Assembly: GCA_937922655.1 (NCBI GenBank)
Contig: CALAJH010000011.1
Coordinates: forward strand, 1 to 64,000
Source: an uncultured Bacteroidia bacterium
Lineage (GTDB): Bacteria > Bacteroidota > Bacteroidia > J057 > CALAJH01
Direction of reading: 5' to 3'
Length of the DNA: 64,000 nucleotides
A program made the position numbers and the translations under genes. Numbering within the stretch: the first letter of the stretch is position 1; each line of letters begins with the position of its first letter. The notes below the pieces were generated by a model, which saw only the letters and a program-made list of their open reading frames with translations, was not told where the DNA came from and made no database searches. Of this stretch, positions 52,591 through 62,091 are shown in pieces.

Positions 52591-53134
52591 CCCGCTTTGG
52601 AGCTTTGTGTTTTCGGCTATGTGGGTTTTGGGCGCCTGCAATCGTCCCGAAAACGGAGAAACGGCGGTTGCCGATGTGCTGGAACGCTTGGCCGAATACG
52701 AGCGATTGTCCCAAAACTTGCTCGAACGCAACCAAGCGATGAGCGTCGCCGCCGATTCGTTAATTGTCCAAACCATCAACGACAATTTTTCCCCCGCCCA
52801 ACAAAATCGAATCCTTCGAGACACTCAAAAAATGGACGATTATCGCCGTTGGGTCGAAGCGTCGGAAGAGGCGTTGTCGAAACACTCGTCGGCGACGGCG
52901 GCCATGATTCAAGAGGTACAGGCGGCGCGTTCGCGCGTCGAACCTTTTCTCGCCCGCAAAGCCCCCGCGCATGAATGGACCCCCGAAATCGAAGCGGTAA
53001 TCGGGCTATTAAAAAATCACGCCCTTATGGCCAAAGAAGCCGACGCACAATTTCAACGTTGGCAAAAAGACTACGGCGCTTGGCTGGAAAATTTAAAAAT
53101 CGTTTATCCGCCCGACACCGTCGCCGCTCCTTAA
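52571..53134 (+). CDS. Lipoprotein with a helical periplasmic domain
   Basis: A 187-residue putative lipoprotein. The ATG at 52571 starts inside the end of coaE. The N-terminal hydrophobic segment (NPLWSFVFSAMWVLGAC) ends in lipobox LGAC, placing the lipid-modified Cys near residue 23. The mature part is mostly alpha-helical (VLERLAEYERLSQNLLERNQ, then DYRRWVEASEEALSKHSSATAAMIQEVQAARSRVE), probably coiled-coil forming. I do not recognise the family. Close coupling with coaE is positional only. Confidence 0.72.
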   Translation: MRLLSINPLWSFVFSAMWVLGACNRPENGETAVADVLERLAEYERLSQNLLERNQAMSVAADSLIVQTINDNFSPAQQNRILRDTQKMDDYRRWVEASEEALSKHSSATAAMIQEVQAARSRVEPFLARKAPAHEWTPEIEAVIGLLKNHALMAKEADAQFQRWQKDYGAWLENLKIVYPPDTVAAP

Positions 53135-53157
53135 TTTCCTTCGTCGTCGTTGAGTCG

Positions 53158-53532
53158 TTAGCGTTTCGACCATTCGACGCGCAAAACCGTCCTGCCGTCG
53201 CGCATCGTCAGGCACAGGCGTTCGCCCGTGCATTCCACTTCCGCCCGAAGCGCTTCCGCTCTCGTCGTTTCAAAAATCAACGTTCGCGTGGAAGGAATGT
53301 ATTGCCAATTCCCAACGACGGATTCACTGCCGACGTCCAAACGAAATTCACCGTCGTCGCCAAACGACAACGCGGCGTCGCGGCCGAACAGCGCTTCGTG
53401 CAATCGGGCGGCTATGGGGGCGTGTTGCGGTTCGACCGTCCATGACTCCAACGCCCATCGACCGCTAAAACTTTCCTGCGTTTGGCCCCAAACTACGCAC
53501 GTGCCCAGCCAAAACGCCCATAAAAACATCAA
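53158..53532 (-). CDS. Small exported lipocalin-like protein (second of a pair)
   Basis: A 124-residue protein with signal peptide (MMFLWAFWLGTCVVWGQ). The mature region begins SFSGRWALESW, the GxW start typical of lipocalin-like domains, and alternates strands (ALSFGDDGEFRLDV, GNWQYIPSTRTLIFE, RLCLTMRDGRTVLRVEW). It resembles the neighbouring 135-residue protein in layout, so the two are probably duplicated paralogues. Its start overlaps the stop of that gene (ATGA). Ligand unknown. Confidence 0.65.
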   Translation of the reverse strand: MMFLWAFWLGTCVVWGQTQESFSGRWALESWTVEPQHAPIAARLHEALFGRDAALSFGDDGEFRLDVGSESVVGNWQYIPSTRTLIFETTRAEALRAEVECTGERLCLTMRDGRTVLRVEWSKR

Positions 53533-53936
53533 CTTTTGGTCAAATACATCACCACTTTGCCTAGTCCGGGAATGTCACGGGTCATTTCCATCGCCCCCGA
53601 CTCCAAAAAACGCACGGGAACGGATTCGCTTTTTTCCGAAACCGAAAAAACAACGGCGGACTTGGCGGCGTCGTAACGCCAGTTGCCTTCACCCGAGGAG
53701 CCAAAAGCGGCGACCGTCGCCTTGCCGTGGTTGAAAAATTCAAACGTGGCGGATTTTTTGAAGTTTTCGGCGTAAGCGGCGATGCGTTCCGGCGACAAGA
53801 GCGGAGAATCCACGCCCTCGTTCGGACTCAATTTCACTTCCGCGACCACCCATTTGCCCAAAAATCGGGCGTCGCTTTGCGCCCACGCCTTGCCTCCCAA
53901 AAGCACGACGGCGGCGAAGATCAGCATTTTTTTCAT
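53529..53936 (-). CDS. Small exported lipocalin-like protein (first of a pair)
   Basis: A 135-residue protein; the start at 53936 gives the signal peptide MKKMLIFAAVVLLGGKAWAQ. The mature part starts RFLGKWVVAEVKL and has lipocalin-like strands (ATFEFFNHGKATVAAFG, GNWRYDAAKSAVVFSV, MEMTRDIPGLGKVVMYL). The GKW and GNWRYD motifs recur in the second gene, which overlaps by 4 nt. Likely periplasmic or surface; function unknown. Confidence 0.68.
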   Translation of the reverse strand: MKKMLIFAAVVLLGGKAWAQSDARFLGKWVVAEVKLSPNEGVDSPLLSPERIAAYAENFKKSATFEFFNHGKATVAAFGSSGEGNWRYDAAKSAVVFSVSEKSESVPVRFLESGAMEMTRDIPGLGKVVMYLTKS

Positions 53937-54060
53937 TTTACCTCCTTGTTTAAACCCCAAATTTATCGTTTTAAGGTCAAATCTCCAAGCAAAAACGAAA
54001 GTTCCGCAACGGTTTCATTTGCGTCGAAAAAAGTTTGTATATTGCGTTAAAATTCATAAA

Positions 54061-57000
54061 ATGAAACGGATATCGTTTTTTACCGTTTTGCTTACCGTTA
54101 TTGGCGCCGCCGGTTTGTGGGGCCAACCTCGTCTACCTCAAGAACCGCATTGGTTTCACGCTTCGATTAAGCGACCGCTTTTCGTTGATTTAAGCCGGAT
54201 GTTTGTCGGTCTGCCCGAGGGCGCAAGCGACGCCTCGATTGTCCAAACACTGGCGCGACTCGGCCTGCCGCTTCGACCCTTCGACCCCAAAGACCGAAAA
54301 ATCAGCCCGAGCGCCGTCGTTTTGTACACTTACAACGTATCGTCGGTTTCCCGGTATCTTCGCGTATTGAAAACGCTCAAAAACGAGCCGTTTTTTACCT
54401 TCGCTTCGCCGTGTTTTTCGGGACCGATGGGCGAATGGAAAACCTACGCCGACGAAATCGTCGTCAAAACCGGGCTTTCCGAACCCGAATTGAACGGCTT
54501 GGTCAAAAATTACGGGGTTAAAATCGTCAAGGCCGACCCTTATATGCCCGGGGTTTGGCTTTTGAAAGTCATTGACCCGAAGGGGGAAATTACGCCCGTG
54601 ACGGCGGCGAACGCCCTTTACGAAACGGGCCGGTTTGTTTACGCCGAACCCAATTTCATGCGCCAAATCAAACCGGCGACCAACGACCCGTATTTCAACC
54701 AACAATGGGCGTTGAAAAACGCGGGCGCCTCAAGCGTGCCGCAAGGCGGCTCCGTCGCCGGCGCGGATATAGCTATTGAGGAGGCTTGGACGCTGACCAC
54801 CGGCTCTCCGAATATCAAGGTTGCCATCCTCGACCAAGGCGTGGATTTCAACCATCCCGACTTGCCCGGCGTTTTGCCCGGCTTCGACCCCGGCGGCAAT
54901 TCCCTTCAAGGCGAACCCGTCGACCCCTACGGGGACGCCCACGGTACACCCTGTGCGGGCATTGTCGCCGCCCAAATCGACAACAACGTCGATATCGCGG
55001 GCATCGCTCCCCAGTGTAAAATCCTTCCGATTTATTTGATAGGAAGTGCGTCGATGACCGACGACTACGAGGTAGCGACGGCGTTTAACTGGTGCAGGGT
55101 CGAAGGTCAGGCCGACGTGCTGAGCAATTCATGGCGTGTGTACGACGTTGTCGGCACCGCCACTTACGACGCCATTACGCTTTGTGCCACACAGGGGCGC
55201 AACGGCCTCGGGTGCGTGATTTTAGGGGGGGCGGGCAACGAAGACCAACCGGTTATTGGTTTTCCCGCCAATCACCCCTACGTTATTGCCGTCGGCGGTT
55301 CGAGTCCTTGCGACGAGCGCAAATCCTACACTTCGTGCGACGAAAGCGGATGGGGCGCGTGTTACGGGCCGAATTTGGATTTCGTCGCCCCCGCCGAGCA
55401 TATCTATTCTTTGGACAACGTCGATGACGCGGGTTACGGACCCGAAAACGTTACCTTGTTTGGCGGTACGTCGGCGGCCTGCCCGATAGCCGCGGGCGTC
55501 GCCGCCCTCGCGCTCTCGCTCGACCCCTCCTTGACGCGCGAACAGGTCAAACGCGCCCTCGTACGCGGTTGCGAAAAAGTGGGCGGCTACGTCTATGCCG
55601 ACAACCCCGCCCATCCCCTCTCCTCATGGAACAACGAAATGGGCCACGGACGTCTCAACGCCAAAAACACCCTCGACATCGTCATGGGCGGCGTGCCTTT
55701 CTGCGAAGGAACCGTCACGCTCAACACCACCAACGGAAGCGTTTCCGACGGCTCGGGTCCCATCAATTACCAACCCCTCAGCGATTGTTGTTGGCTTATT
55801 CAACCCTTTGGCGCCACTCAAATCACCATTAATTTCACCGAACTTGAAACCGAACTCGGACAGGATATCGTTCGCGTCTATTCGGGCAATACGACGGCCA
55901 ATCTCGTTGGCGAATATTCGGGTTCCAACCTTCCGCCCACGCTCAATATCAACAACTCCGCGGCGTTGATTTGTTTTTCCTCCGACGACGACGACGTCGT
56001 CGGTCAAGGTTTTTCGCTCAATTACACCTCCAACGGCATTCCCGATTATTGTTCGGGCCACGTGAATTATACGGCGGCGAGCGGTTCGTTTTGCGACGGT
56101 TCGCCCGTGATGAACTATGCCGGCAGCGCCTATTGTACCTTCCGCATTCAACCGCCCGCCGGCACCACCGCCATTCGCATCAACTTTACCGAATTTGACG
56201 TTATCCCCGGATGGGGCGACGGCGGCGATTATTTGCTTGTGTATCGTGGCGCGAACTCCTCGGGACAACTCATCGGTCAATTCAACAACAACAACGTTCC
56301 CGACGAGGTTGTCGTCATCGGCAACGCCGCGTATTTGGTCTTCGTCAGCGACGAATGGGAAACGGGCGCGGGTTGGTGCTTGAACTATCAAGCGATTACC
56401 GACCCCGTTTATTGCCTTGGCACGCAAACGTTTTCGACCGTTTCGGGCACGCTTACCGACGGTTCGGGCGCCAACAACTACTACGACAACGCCGCTTGCT
56501 GTTGGCGTATTCGCCCGGCCAACGTACAGGAAGGCGTTTTGGAATTGAACTTTACCCAGTTTCAACTGGCAAACGAAGATACGCTCTACGTCTACGACGG
56601 TCCCAACGACAACGCCCCGTTGTTGGGCGCCTTCACGGGCAACGACTTGCCCGGAACGTTTTTTGCCTCCAACCGCGTCTTATTCCTTTGTTTGAACTCC
56701 AATCCCGGTCAAACGGGCCAAGGTTTTGCCGCCGATTGGACGCTGCGTTATTGCATCGCCCAACAAAACTTATCCGCGCCGACGGGCAACATAAGCGACG
56801 GTTCGGGATGGGAAACCTATGCGCCCGGCACCGATTGTTGTTGGTTGATTGACGCGGGCGACGGCGAGGGGGAACTCGTGTTTAAGTTTGAAAACTTTGC
56901 CACCGAACCGGGCGACGACTATATCGTCGTCTACGACGGTGAAACGTCTTCCGCGCCCGTTTTAGGGACGTTTAGCGGATATTCGGATTGGCCGCCGCCG

Positions 57001-59445
57001 TCGCTCTTTCCTACTTCCAACCGTTTTTTGGTTTGTTTTCATTCCGACGACGACCAAATCGTTGAAGACGGGTTCCGCGCCCGATGGTATCGACAATACT
57101 GTTCGGGAACGACGACGCTTACCGACGTCGAAGGTACGTTTTGCGACGGTTCGGGTTCGTATTTTTACGCCCCCGGCACCGAGTGTTCGTGGTTGATTAA
57201 CGTTGAGGGCGCCACGCACGTCACGCTTGAATTCACCGAATTCGAACTTGAAGCGGGCGGTTGGGGCGGCACCCAGCTGTCGATATACAACGACGCCGCG
57301 GGCGCAAACGCCCCCTTGTACACGTTTAGCAACTGGCAGGCTCCGTTGGGGCCGATTGCCGTTTTGGGCAACGTGGTTTTGGTGCGTTTCAGCGTGCCGG
57401 ACTGGGGCTCGGGAGGCGCCGGATGGTGCATTAATTACTCCGCCTCTTTCGACCCCGTTTTTTGTCTGGGCACCCAAACCCTAAACGAAAATTCCGGCAC
57501 GATTTCCGACGGTTCGGGCAACGAAAACTATCTCGACAACTCCAATTGTTGTTGGTACATTTCACCGTGGGCTTGGGAAGGCCAAATGCAACTGACGTTT
57601 ACCGAATTCGACCTTGCCCCCGGCGATTTTGTTACCGTATGGGGCGGCAATCCACAATGGGGCGGGGCGCCGTTGTTGGGAACGTTTTCGGGAAACGAAC
57701 TCCCCCCTATAATTAACGCCCCGGCCACGGAGCTTTACATTTGTTTTACCAGCAACGAATCGGGTACGGCCGGCGGTTTTTCCGCCGACTATCAGTTGGT
57801 CGTTCCCATGTACTGTTCGCCGACGACGACGCTTTTCAATCCTTCGGGCGAGGTTTGCGACGGTTCCGGAGACGCGTTTTATTACAACAACACCAACTGT
57901 TCGTGGCTTGTTTCCCCCGAAAACGCCACCCAAATCACGATTCGTTTTACCGAATTCGCCACCGAAAATTTCTATGATTACGTGCGCATTTATCGCGGCA
58001 ATCAAGCCCTTCCCCTCAACCTGCTTTACGAATACACCGGCTATTTAAATACGCCCTTTGAAATAACCGTTCCGTACGGGCAGGCGCTGGTGGTGTTTAC
58101 CACCGACGGTTCGGTCAACGAGCAGGGCTGGTGTTTTACGTACACTTCGGATGGAACGGCGCCGACGTGTTCGGGTGAACAAACGCTGACCGCGACGACG
58201 GCGGCGTTTTGCGACGGCTCCGGACCCGAAAACTACTCCAACAACCTCGATTGCCGATGGAAAATCGTCCCCTTGGGCAATCCCGTTTCCATACGTTTGC
58301 GGTTCGACGAATTTGACTTGGCGCCGGCGGACAAAGTGTTGATTTTCGCATCCGATTCGCCGAACGAAAACCCTATTGCCGCCTTTAACTCGGAGAATTT
58401 GCCCGTCGAATTAATTATCGAAAATTCGGCGGCGTACGTTCAATTTCTTACCAACGAGACGAATACGGCGGCGGGCTGGTGCGCCCAATACGAGGCCGTT
58501 TTTGTCGTTCCGGGATGCATCGGCGCCGCCGAACCCATGACCGCTTCATCGGGGGTTTTTTCCGACGGTTCCGGCGAATCCGATTACGCCAACAATCTGT
58601 TTTGTACATGGACGATACGTCCGTCCGCGCCCCATACGAACATTGTTTTAAGATTTAACGCCTTCGCCACCGAAGAAAACAAGGATTTGGTCCGCGTTTA
58701 CGACGGGCCGAATCAACAAAGCACGTTGCTGGCAACGTTGAGCGGAACCCCGTCCGTGCCGTTGGAAATCGTCGGCACGGCGCAGGAAATGCTCGTTACG
58801 TTTACTTCCGATGCAACGGGCGTTGCGGCGGGTTGGGACGCCGAATATTACATTCTCAACGAGCCTTCGCGCTGTTCGGGAACCCAAACTTTGAACACGA
58901 CTTCGGGCGAATTTTCGGACGGTTCGGGCGCCGAAAACTACGGCGTAAACTCCGAATGTTATTGGTTGATTCAACCGCCGGGCGGGCCGCAAATCGAACT
59001 CGAATTTACCGAATTCGAGTTGGAAAACGGCGCGGATTTTGTCAGGATATACGACGGGGTTTCGACGCAATCTCCGCTGTTGGCCACCCACACGGGTGCG
59101 AACCTTCCGCCCAAGCGCACGTACAAAAGCCCGATTTTGGTCGGTTTTCGCACCGACGGCAAAAACAATTTCGCGGGCTTTTCGGCGCAATACGCCGCGC
59201 TTGTTTCCCGCGAAAACGCTTTGAATCCGATATTCGGCGTCTATCCGAACCCCAATCGCGGAAGTTTTGTTATTCAAACCGCCCTCCCGGCCCATGTTAC
59301 CGTCACCGACGCCAAAGGCGCCGTCGTTCGCACGCTCCAAGTCGAAGGGCTGACGGAAACAACGTTGGAAAAACCCGGGATTTACGCCCTAACCTTTCAA
59401 GCGGGGACGCGGGTGGAAACCGTCAAAATAACGGTCGTTAAATAA
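54061..59445 (+). CDS. T9SS-secreted subtilase (S8) with ten CUB-like domains
   Basis: A 1794-residue exported protease; the start at 54061 gives signal peptide MKRISFFTVLLTVIGAAGLWGQ. Propeptide-like region about 25-235 ends before DPYFNQQWALKNAG. The S8 catalytic triad is intact: Asp in VAILDQGVDFNHPDL near 257, His in GDAHGTPCAG near 293, and Ser in GGTSAACPIAAGVAAL near 470. From about 545 to 1713 there are ten CUB-like domains, each of 110-120 residues with a YC.G..(T).... start, DGSG..(N)Y, a central (C)W.I and E(F/L) strands with (D)...VY.G; the fold typically binds calcium and protein or glycan partners. C-terminus (FGVYPNPNRGSF...PGIYALTFQAG) is a T9SS type A domain. Confidence 0.9.
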   Translation: MKRISFFTVLLTVIGAAGLWGQPRLPQEPHWFHASIKRPLFVDLSRMFVGLPEGASDASIVQTLARLGLPLRPFDPKDRKISPSAVVLYTYNVSSVSRYLRVLKTLKNEPFFTFASPCFSGPMGEWKTYADEIVVKTGLSEPELNGLVKNYGVKIVKADPYMPGVWLLKVIDPKGEITPVTAANALYETGRFVYAEPNFMRQIKPATNDPYFNQQWALKNAGASSVPQGGSVAGADIAIEEAWTLTTGSPNIKVAILDQGVDFNHPDLPGVLPGFDPGGNSLQGEPVDPYGDAHGTPCAGIVAAQIDNNVDIAGIAPQCKILPIYLIGSASMTDDYEVATAFNWCRVEGQADVLSNSWRVYDVVGTATYDAITLCATQGRNGLGCVILGGAGNEDQPVIGFPANHPYVIAVGGSSPCDERKSYTSCDESGWGACYGPNLDFVAPAEHIYSLDNVDDAGYGPENVTLFGGTSAACPIAAGVAALALSLDPSLTREQVKRALVRGCEKVGGYVYADNPAHPLSSWNNEMGHGRLNAKNTLDIVMGGVPFCEGTVTLNTTNGSVSDGSGPINYQPLSDCCWLIQPFGATQITINFTELETELGQDIVRVYSGNTTANLVGEYSGSNLPPTLNINNSAALICFSSDDDDVVGQGFSLNYTSNGIPDYCSGHVNYTAASGSFCDGSPVMNYAGSAYCTFRIQPPAGTTAIRINFTEFDVIPGWGDGGDYLLVYRGANSSGQLIGQFNNNNVPDEVVVIGNAAYLVFVSDEWETGAGWCLNYQAITDPVYCLGTQTFSTVSGTLTDGSGANNYYDNAACCWRIRPANVQEGVLELNFTQFQLANEDTLYVYDGPNDNAPLLGAFTGNDLPGTFFASNRVLFLCLNSNPGQTGQGFAADWTLRYCIAQQNLSAPTGNISDGSGWETYAPGTDCCWLIDAGDGEGELVFKFENFATEPGDDYIVVYDGETSSAPVLGTFSGYSDWPPPSLFPTSNRFLVCFHSDDDQIVEDGFRARWYRQYCSGTTTLTDVEGTFCDGSGSYFYAPGTECSWLINVEGATHVTLEFTEFELEAGGWGGTQLSIYNDAAGANAPLYTFSNWQAPLGPIAVLGNVVLVRFSVPDWGSGGAGWCINYSASFDPVFCLGTQTLNENSGTISDGSGNENYLDNSNCCWYISPWAWEGQMQLTFTEFDLAPGDFVTVWGGNPQWGGAPLLGTFSGNELPPIINAPATELYICFTSNESGTAGGFSADYQLVVPMYCSPTTTLFNPSGEVCDGSGDAFYYNNTNCSWLVSPENATQITIRFTEFATENFYDYVRIYRGNQALPLNLLYEYTGYLNTPFEITVPYGQALVVFTTDGSVNEQGWCFTYTSDGTAPTCSGEQTLTATTAAFCDGSGPENYSNNLDCRWKIVPLGNPVSIRLRFDEFDLAPADKVLIFASDSPNENPIAAFNSENLPVELIIENSAAYVQFLTNETNTAAGWCAQYEAVFVVPGCIGAAEPMTASSGVFSDGSGESDYANNLFCTWTIRPSAPHTNIVLRFNAFATEENKDLVRVYDGPNQQSTLLATLSGTPSVPLEIVGTAQEMLVTFTSDATGVAAGWDAEYYILNEPSRCSGTQTLNTTSGEFSDGSGAENYGVNSECYWLIQPPGGPQIELEFTEFELENGADFVRIYDGVSTQSPLLATHTGANLPPKRTYKSPILVGFRTDGKNNFAGFSAQYAALVSRENALNPIFGVYPNPNRGSFVIQTALPAHVTVTDAKGAVVRTLQVEGLTETTLEKPGIYALTFQAGTRVETVKITVVK

Positions 59446-59497
59446 AACCATGAAAACGCCGCGTGCAAGATTTTTGGGGCGCGGCCAGACTTAAATT

Positions 59498-59944
59498 ATG
59501 CAAACACGTTGGATATTTCAATTGAGCGAACAACTTTTACCGCCCCGAGACGACGAATATTTGCGCGAACTGCGTCAATATCTGTCGCAGTGGACGGCGC
59601 ACGACGCACCGGTCGAATCCCGTTCGGGTTTGGTGGACGGCATGTTCGTTTGCATCGAGGCGACGAGCGCGACCTCGGGATGCGGCATTGATTCGATGCG
59701 CAAAATGGTCGAAAACCTGACGGCAAAATACGGATTGGAACTCATGGACGCGGGAACGATATGCTACCGAACCCGCATGGGCGTGGGCAAAGTTTCGTTT
59801 TTTGAGCTTGAGGACGCGGTCAAACGCGGGGTTATCGACGAGGATACGCCGATTTACGACCTGACGGCGGTCGAAAGGGACGGTTTTGCCGATTTTTTGC
59901 GCCCGTTCAACCAAACGCCGTTGGCATTGCGCATCCCCGTGTAA
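59498..59944 (+). CDS. Conserved Bacteroidota protein, misnamed 'ABC transporter ATPase'
   Basis: A 148-residue cytoplasmic protein. The motifs QYLSQWTAHDAPVE near 27-40, MFVCIEATSATSGCGIDSMRKMVENL near 50-76 and VSFFELEDAVKRGVIDEDTPIYDL near 98-122 define a family that databases label 'ABC transporter ATPase', although no Walker A or B motif is present and the size is far too small. Function unknown. It precedes the FtsB/DivIC gene. Confidence 0.78.
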   Translation: MQTRWIFQLSEQLLPPRDDEYLRELRQYLSQWTAHDAPVESRSGLVDGMFVCIEATSATSGCGIDSMRKMVENLTAKYGLELMDAGTICYRTRMGVGKVSFFELEDAVKRGVIDEDTPIYDLTAVERDGFADFLRPFNQTPLALRIPV

Positions 59945-59997
59945 TACCGGTGCGTAAAATGGGGATTTTCGCCGCAAACAAGCCGCGTTTTTGGGCG

Positions 59998-60005
59998 TAA
60001 ATTTG
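59998..60005 (+). promoter_or_regulatory. -7 box TAAATTTG immediately before the FtsB/DivIC ATG
   Basis: An exact -7 match that ends 4 nt before the ATG at 60010; predicted transcript would be leaderless or nearly so. Confidence 0.5.
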
Positions 60006-60009
60006 CGTT

Positions 60010-60324
60010 ATGCGATTGCCTTTTTCCGCCAAACAAGCGTGGGGCTTCCTTGGAAAATGGGGACGCAACCGCTATGTCCTCACCTTGACCGTTTTTGCGG
60101 TGTGGATGCTTTTTTTCGACGCTTACAACGTCGGAACACGCCGCAAAATCGCCGCGAAAATCAAGCGTTACGAAGCCGACAAAGCCTATTATTTGGCTAA
60201 AATCGAGGAGTTGAAGCTCCAAAACGACCTGCTCAAACGTGACGGAAAAGCCGTCGAACGTTTGGCGAGGGAAAAATATTTAATGAAAAAAGACAACGAG
60301 GATTTATACATCGTACGCAAGTGA
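60010..60324 (+). CDS. FtsB/DivIC-family septum formation protein
   Basis: A 104-residue bitopic membrane protein of the divisome, where FtsB/DivIC pairs with FtsL and FtsQ to activate septal wall synthesis. A short cytoplasmic N-terminus, one transmembrane helix (about 23-40; YVLTLTVFAVWMLFFDAY), then a coiled coil (about 45-85; RRKIAAKIKRYEADKAYYLAKIEELKLQNDLL), and the conserved terminal AREKYLMKKDNEDLYIV. This last motif is the DivIC hallmark. The stop overlaps the miaE start (TGATG). Confidence 0.9.
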   Translation: MRLPFSAKQAWGFLGKWGRNRYVLTLTVFAVWMLFFDAYNVGTRRKIAAKIKRYEADKAYYLAKIEELKLQNDLLKRDGKAVERLAREKYLMKKDNEDLYIVRK

Positions 60325-60911
60325 TGTTGGGGTTAAAGTTGGCGACGGAGCCGCGATGGGCGGAGCTGGTGCAGTCCAACCTTTGCGAGGCCATGACCGA
60401 CCACGCCTATTGCGAACAAAAAGCCGCATCGAACGCCATTTCGTTGATAGTTCATTTTCCCGAAAAAAGCGAACTGGTGTCGTTGATGGCCAAACTGGCG
60501 CAAGAGGAAATGTCGCATTTCGAGGCCGTCCACCAAAAAATTTTGGAGCGCGGATGGACTTTGGGGCGTGAAAGAAAAGACGAATACGTCAACGAAGTGA
60601 TGAAACTTGTCCGTAAAGACAAAGGACGGGACGTGTATTTGATGGACAGACTTTTGTTTGCGGCGATGATTGAGGCGAGAAGTTGCGAGCGTTTCAAACT
60701 TCTTTCCGAACGGGTGGACGACCCCGATTTGGCACAATTTTATCGCGAACTCATGGCTTCGGAGGCCGGACATTACACGACGTTCATCAAATTGGCCAAG
60801 ACGTATGCGCAGGCGTCGGGCTTGGATGTGGACGGACGTTGGCGCGAATTTTTGGACGAGGAAGCAAAAATAGTCGGCGCTTACGGCGTTAAGGAAACAA
60901 TGCACGGTTAA
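60324..60911 (+). CDS. miaE: tRNA-(ms2io6A37) hydroxylase MiaE
   Basis: A 195-residue non-heme diiron enzyme hydroxylating 2-methylthio-N6-isopentenyl-adenosine at tRNA position 37. Helical ferritin-like fold with diiron ligands: Glu/His in EEMSHFEAVH near 68-77, EARSCERF near 115-122 and SEAGHYTTF near 147-155, plus the first Glu in CEQKAASNA near 31. The start is ATG 60324, overlapping the previous stop; a GTG one codon earlier is possible. The stop lies 1 nt before the glycosyltransferase GTG. Confidence 0.93.
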   Translation: MLGLKLATEPRWAELVQSNLCEAMTDHAYCEQKAASNAISLIVHFPEKSELVSLMAKLAQEEMSHFEAVHQKILERGWTLGRERKDEYVNEVMKLVRKDKGRDVYLMDRLLFAAMIEARSCERFKLLSERVDDPDLAQFYRELMASEAGHYTTFIKLAKTYAQASGLDVDGRWREFLDEEAKIVGAYGVKETMHG

Positions 60912-60912
60912 G

Positions 60913-62091
60913 GTGAACGTCGCCATTCTTTCTTTGCCGTCCAATTTTCATTGTCGCAAATGGGCCAAAGGATTGCGGCAGGCGGGCGCCAAGGTTTGCG
61001 TGTACAGTTTCGAGGACGGAGACGCGGGCCCCGGTATTGACACCGTCAAAATTACGCCGCCCGCGGCATTCGGCAAGCGTTATTTTTATCCTTCTTACGA
61101 GCTTTTGGGCGGAAAACTTTTGCGCGAACTCCGAGCTCGACGAACGGACGTTTTGCATCCCTTGCACGTAACGCCGTTTGGAACATGGGCCGTGAAAACA
61201 GGGTTTCATCCGACGGTTGTTGCCGCCGTCGGCGCCGATATCTTCGATTATTCCCCCGTTCCGCCGCCCGTTCAATGGCAACAAAACACGTCGCTTTTTT
61301 CGGCGGTAAAACGCAAACTCTTGCGCCCGTTTTACCGAAACCGCGTGCTATCGGCATTGAATTTTGCCGACAAAATTACGGCCGACAACCAAGCGCTTTG
61401 TAAGGGAATCATTCGATGGTTTGGTGTGGAAAGCGAAAAAATTGTTCTCTTGCCTTGGGGGGTGGACCCCGATATGTTCCAAGAAAATCCCGTCGTCAAT
61501 CGTAATATCGAAGAGCTTTTGCGTCCGCTTTCCCCTCCCATCGTTCTCGTTCCCCGGGGATTGAAACCCGTCTATCGCGCCGACGTCGTTCTCGAAACGT
61601 TGGAAGTGTTTTTACAAAAACATTCGGTATATCCATGCGGATTTGTATTCATGACCGCGGGATATTCTCCCGATCCGCGTTTGTATTTTCGCGCTCAAAA
61701 ACTGCAATCGAATCATTCCGACAAAGTGGTGTTGGTGGACCGCCGGCTCAACGAACGCGAAATGGGAGCTTTATGGAAACGCGCCGACGCGTTTGTTTCC
61801 GCACCCGTTTACGACGGATATTCGGCGACGGTCGCGGAAGGAAGATATATCGGCGCCGTACCCATCGTCGACGATTCGGAGGCTGTTTTGGAATGGTTCG
61901 ACGGGGAAAACGCCGTCGTCGTCTCTCCGTTTAACGCCGAAAATCTTTTAAAGGCCTTGAAAAATTTTGTTGAAAATCCACGGGAATACAAACAAAGATT
62001 TGCGGCCCGCAACCGAAAATGGATAGAAGAACATTCGATGCTTTCGACTTCCTCGCGTCGTTTTTTGCGGATGTGTGAAACGTTTTTATAA
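60913..62091 (+). CDS. GT4-type glycosyltransferase
   Basis: A 392-residue GT-B-fold protein. It starts with a GTG 1 nt after miaE. N-terminal Rossmann-like part (NVAILSLPSNFHCRKWAKGLRQAGAKV) recognises an acceptor; middle has ADNQALCKGIIRWFGVESEKIVLLPWGVDPDMF near 175-205, a GT4 signature in the linker; the C-terminal nucleotide-sugar domain has SAPVYDGYSATVAEGRYIGAVPIVDDSEAV near 295-325 (the E-x7-E region). Sugar and acceptor unknown, possibly a cell-surface polysaccharide. The 3' end overlaps the convergent corA by 6 nt. Confidence 0.88.
   Translation: MNVAILSLPSNFHCRKWAKGLRQAGAKVCVYSFEDGDAGPGIDTVKITPPAAFGKRYFYPSYELLGGKLLRELRARRTDVLHPLHVTPFGTWAVKTGFHPTVVAAVGADIFDYSPVPPPVQWQQNTSLFSAVKRKLLRPFYRNRVLSALNFADKITADNQALCKGIIRWFGVESEKIVLLPWGVDPDMFQENPVVNRNIEELLRPLSPPIVLVPRGLKPVYRADVVLETLEVFLQKHSVYPCGFVFMTAGYSPDPRLYFRAQKLQSNHSDKVVLVDRRLNEREMGALWKRADAFVSAPVYDGYSATVAEGRYIGAVPIVDDSEAVLEWFDGENAVVVSPFNAENLLKALKNFVENPREYKQRFAARNRKWIEEHSMLSTSSRRFLRMCETFL

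Noticed and set aside
55690-59200. Tandem nucleotide repeats in the subtilase gene
   Set aside because: They are diverged coding repeats of CUB-like domains, not a DNA-level satellite or mobile array.
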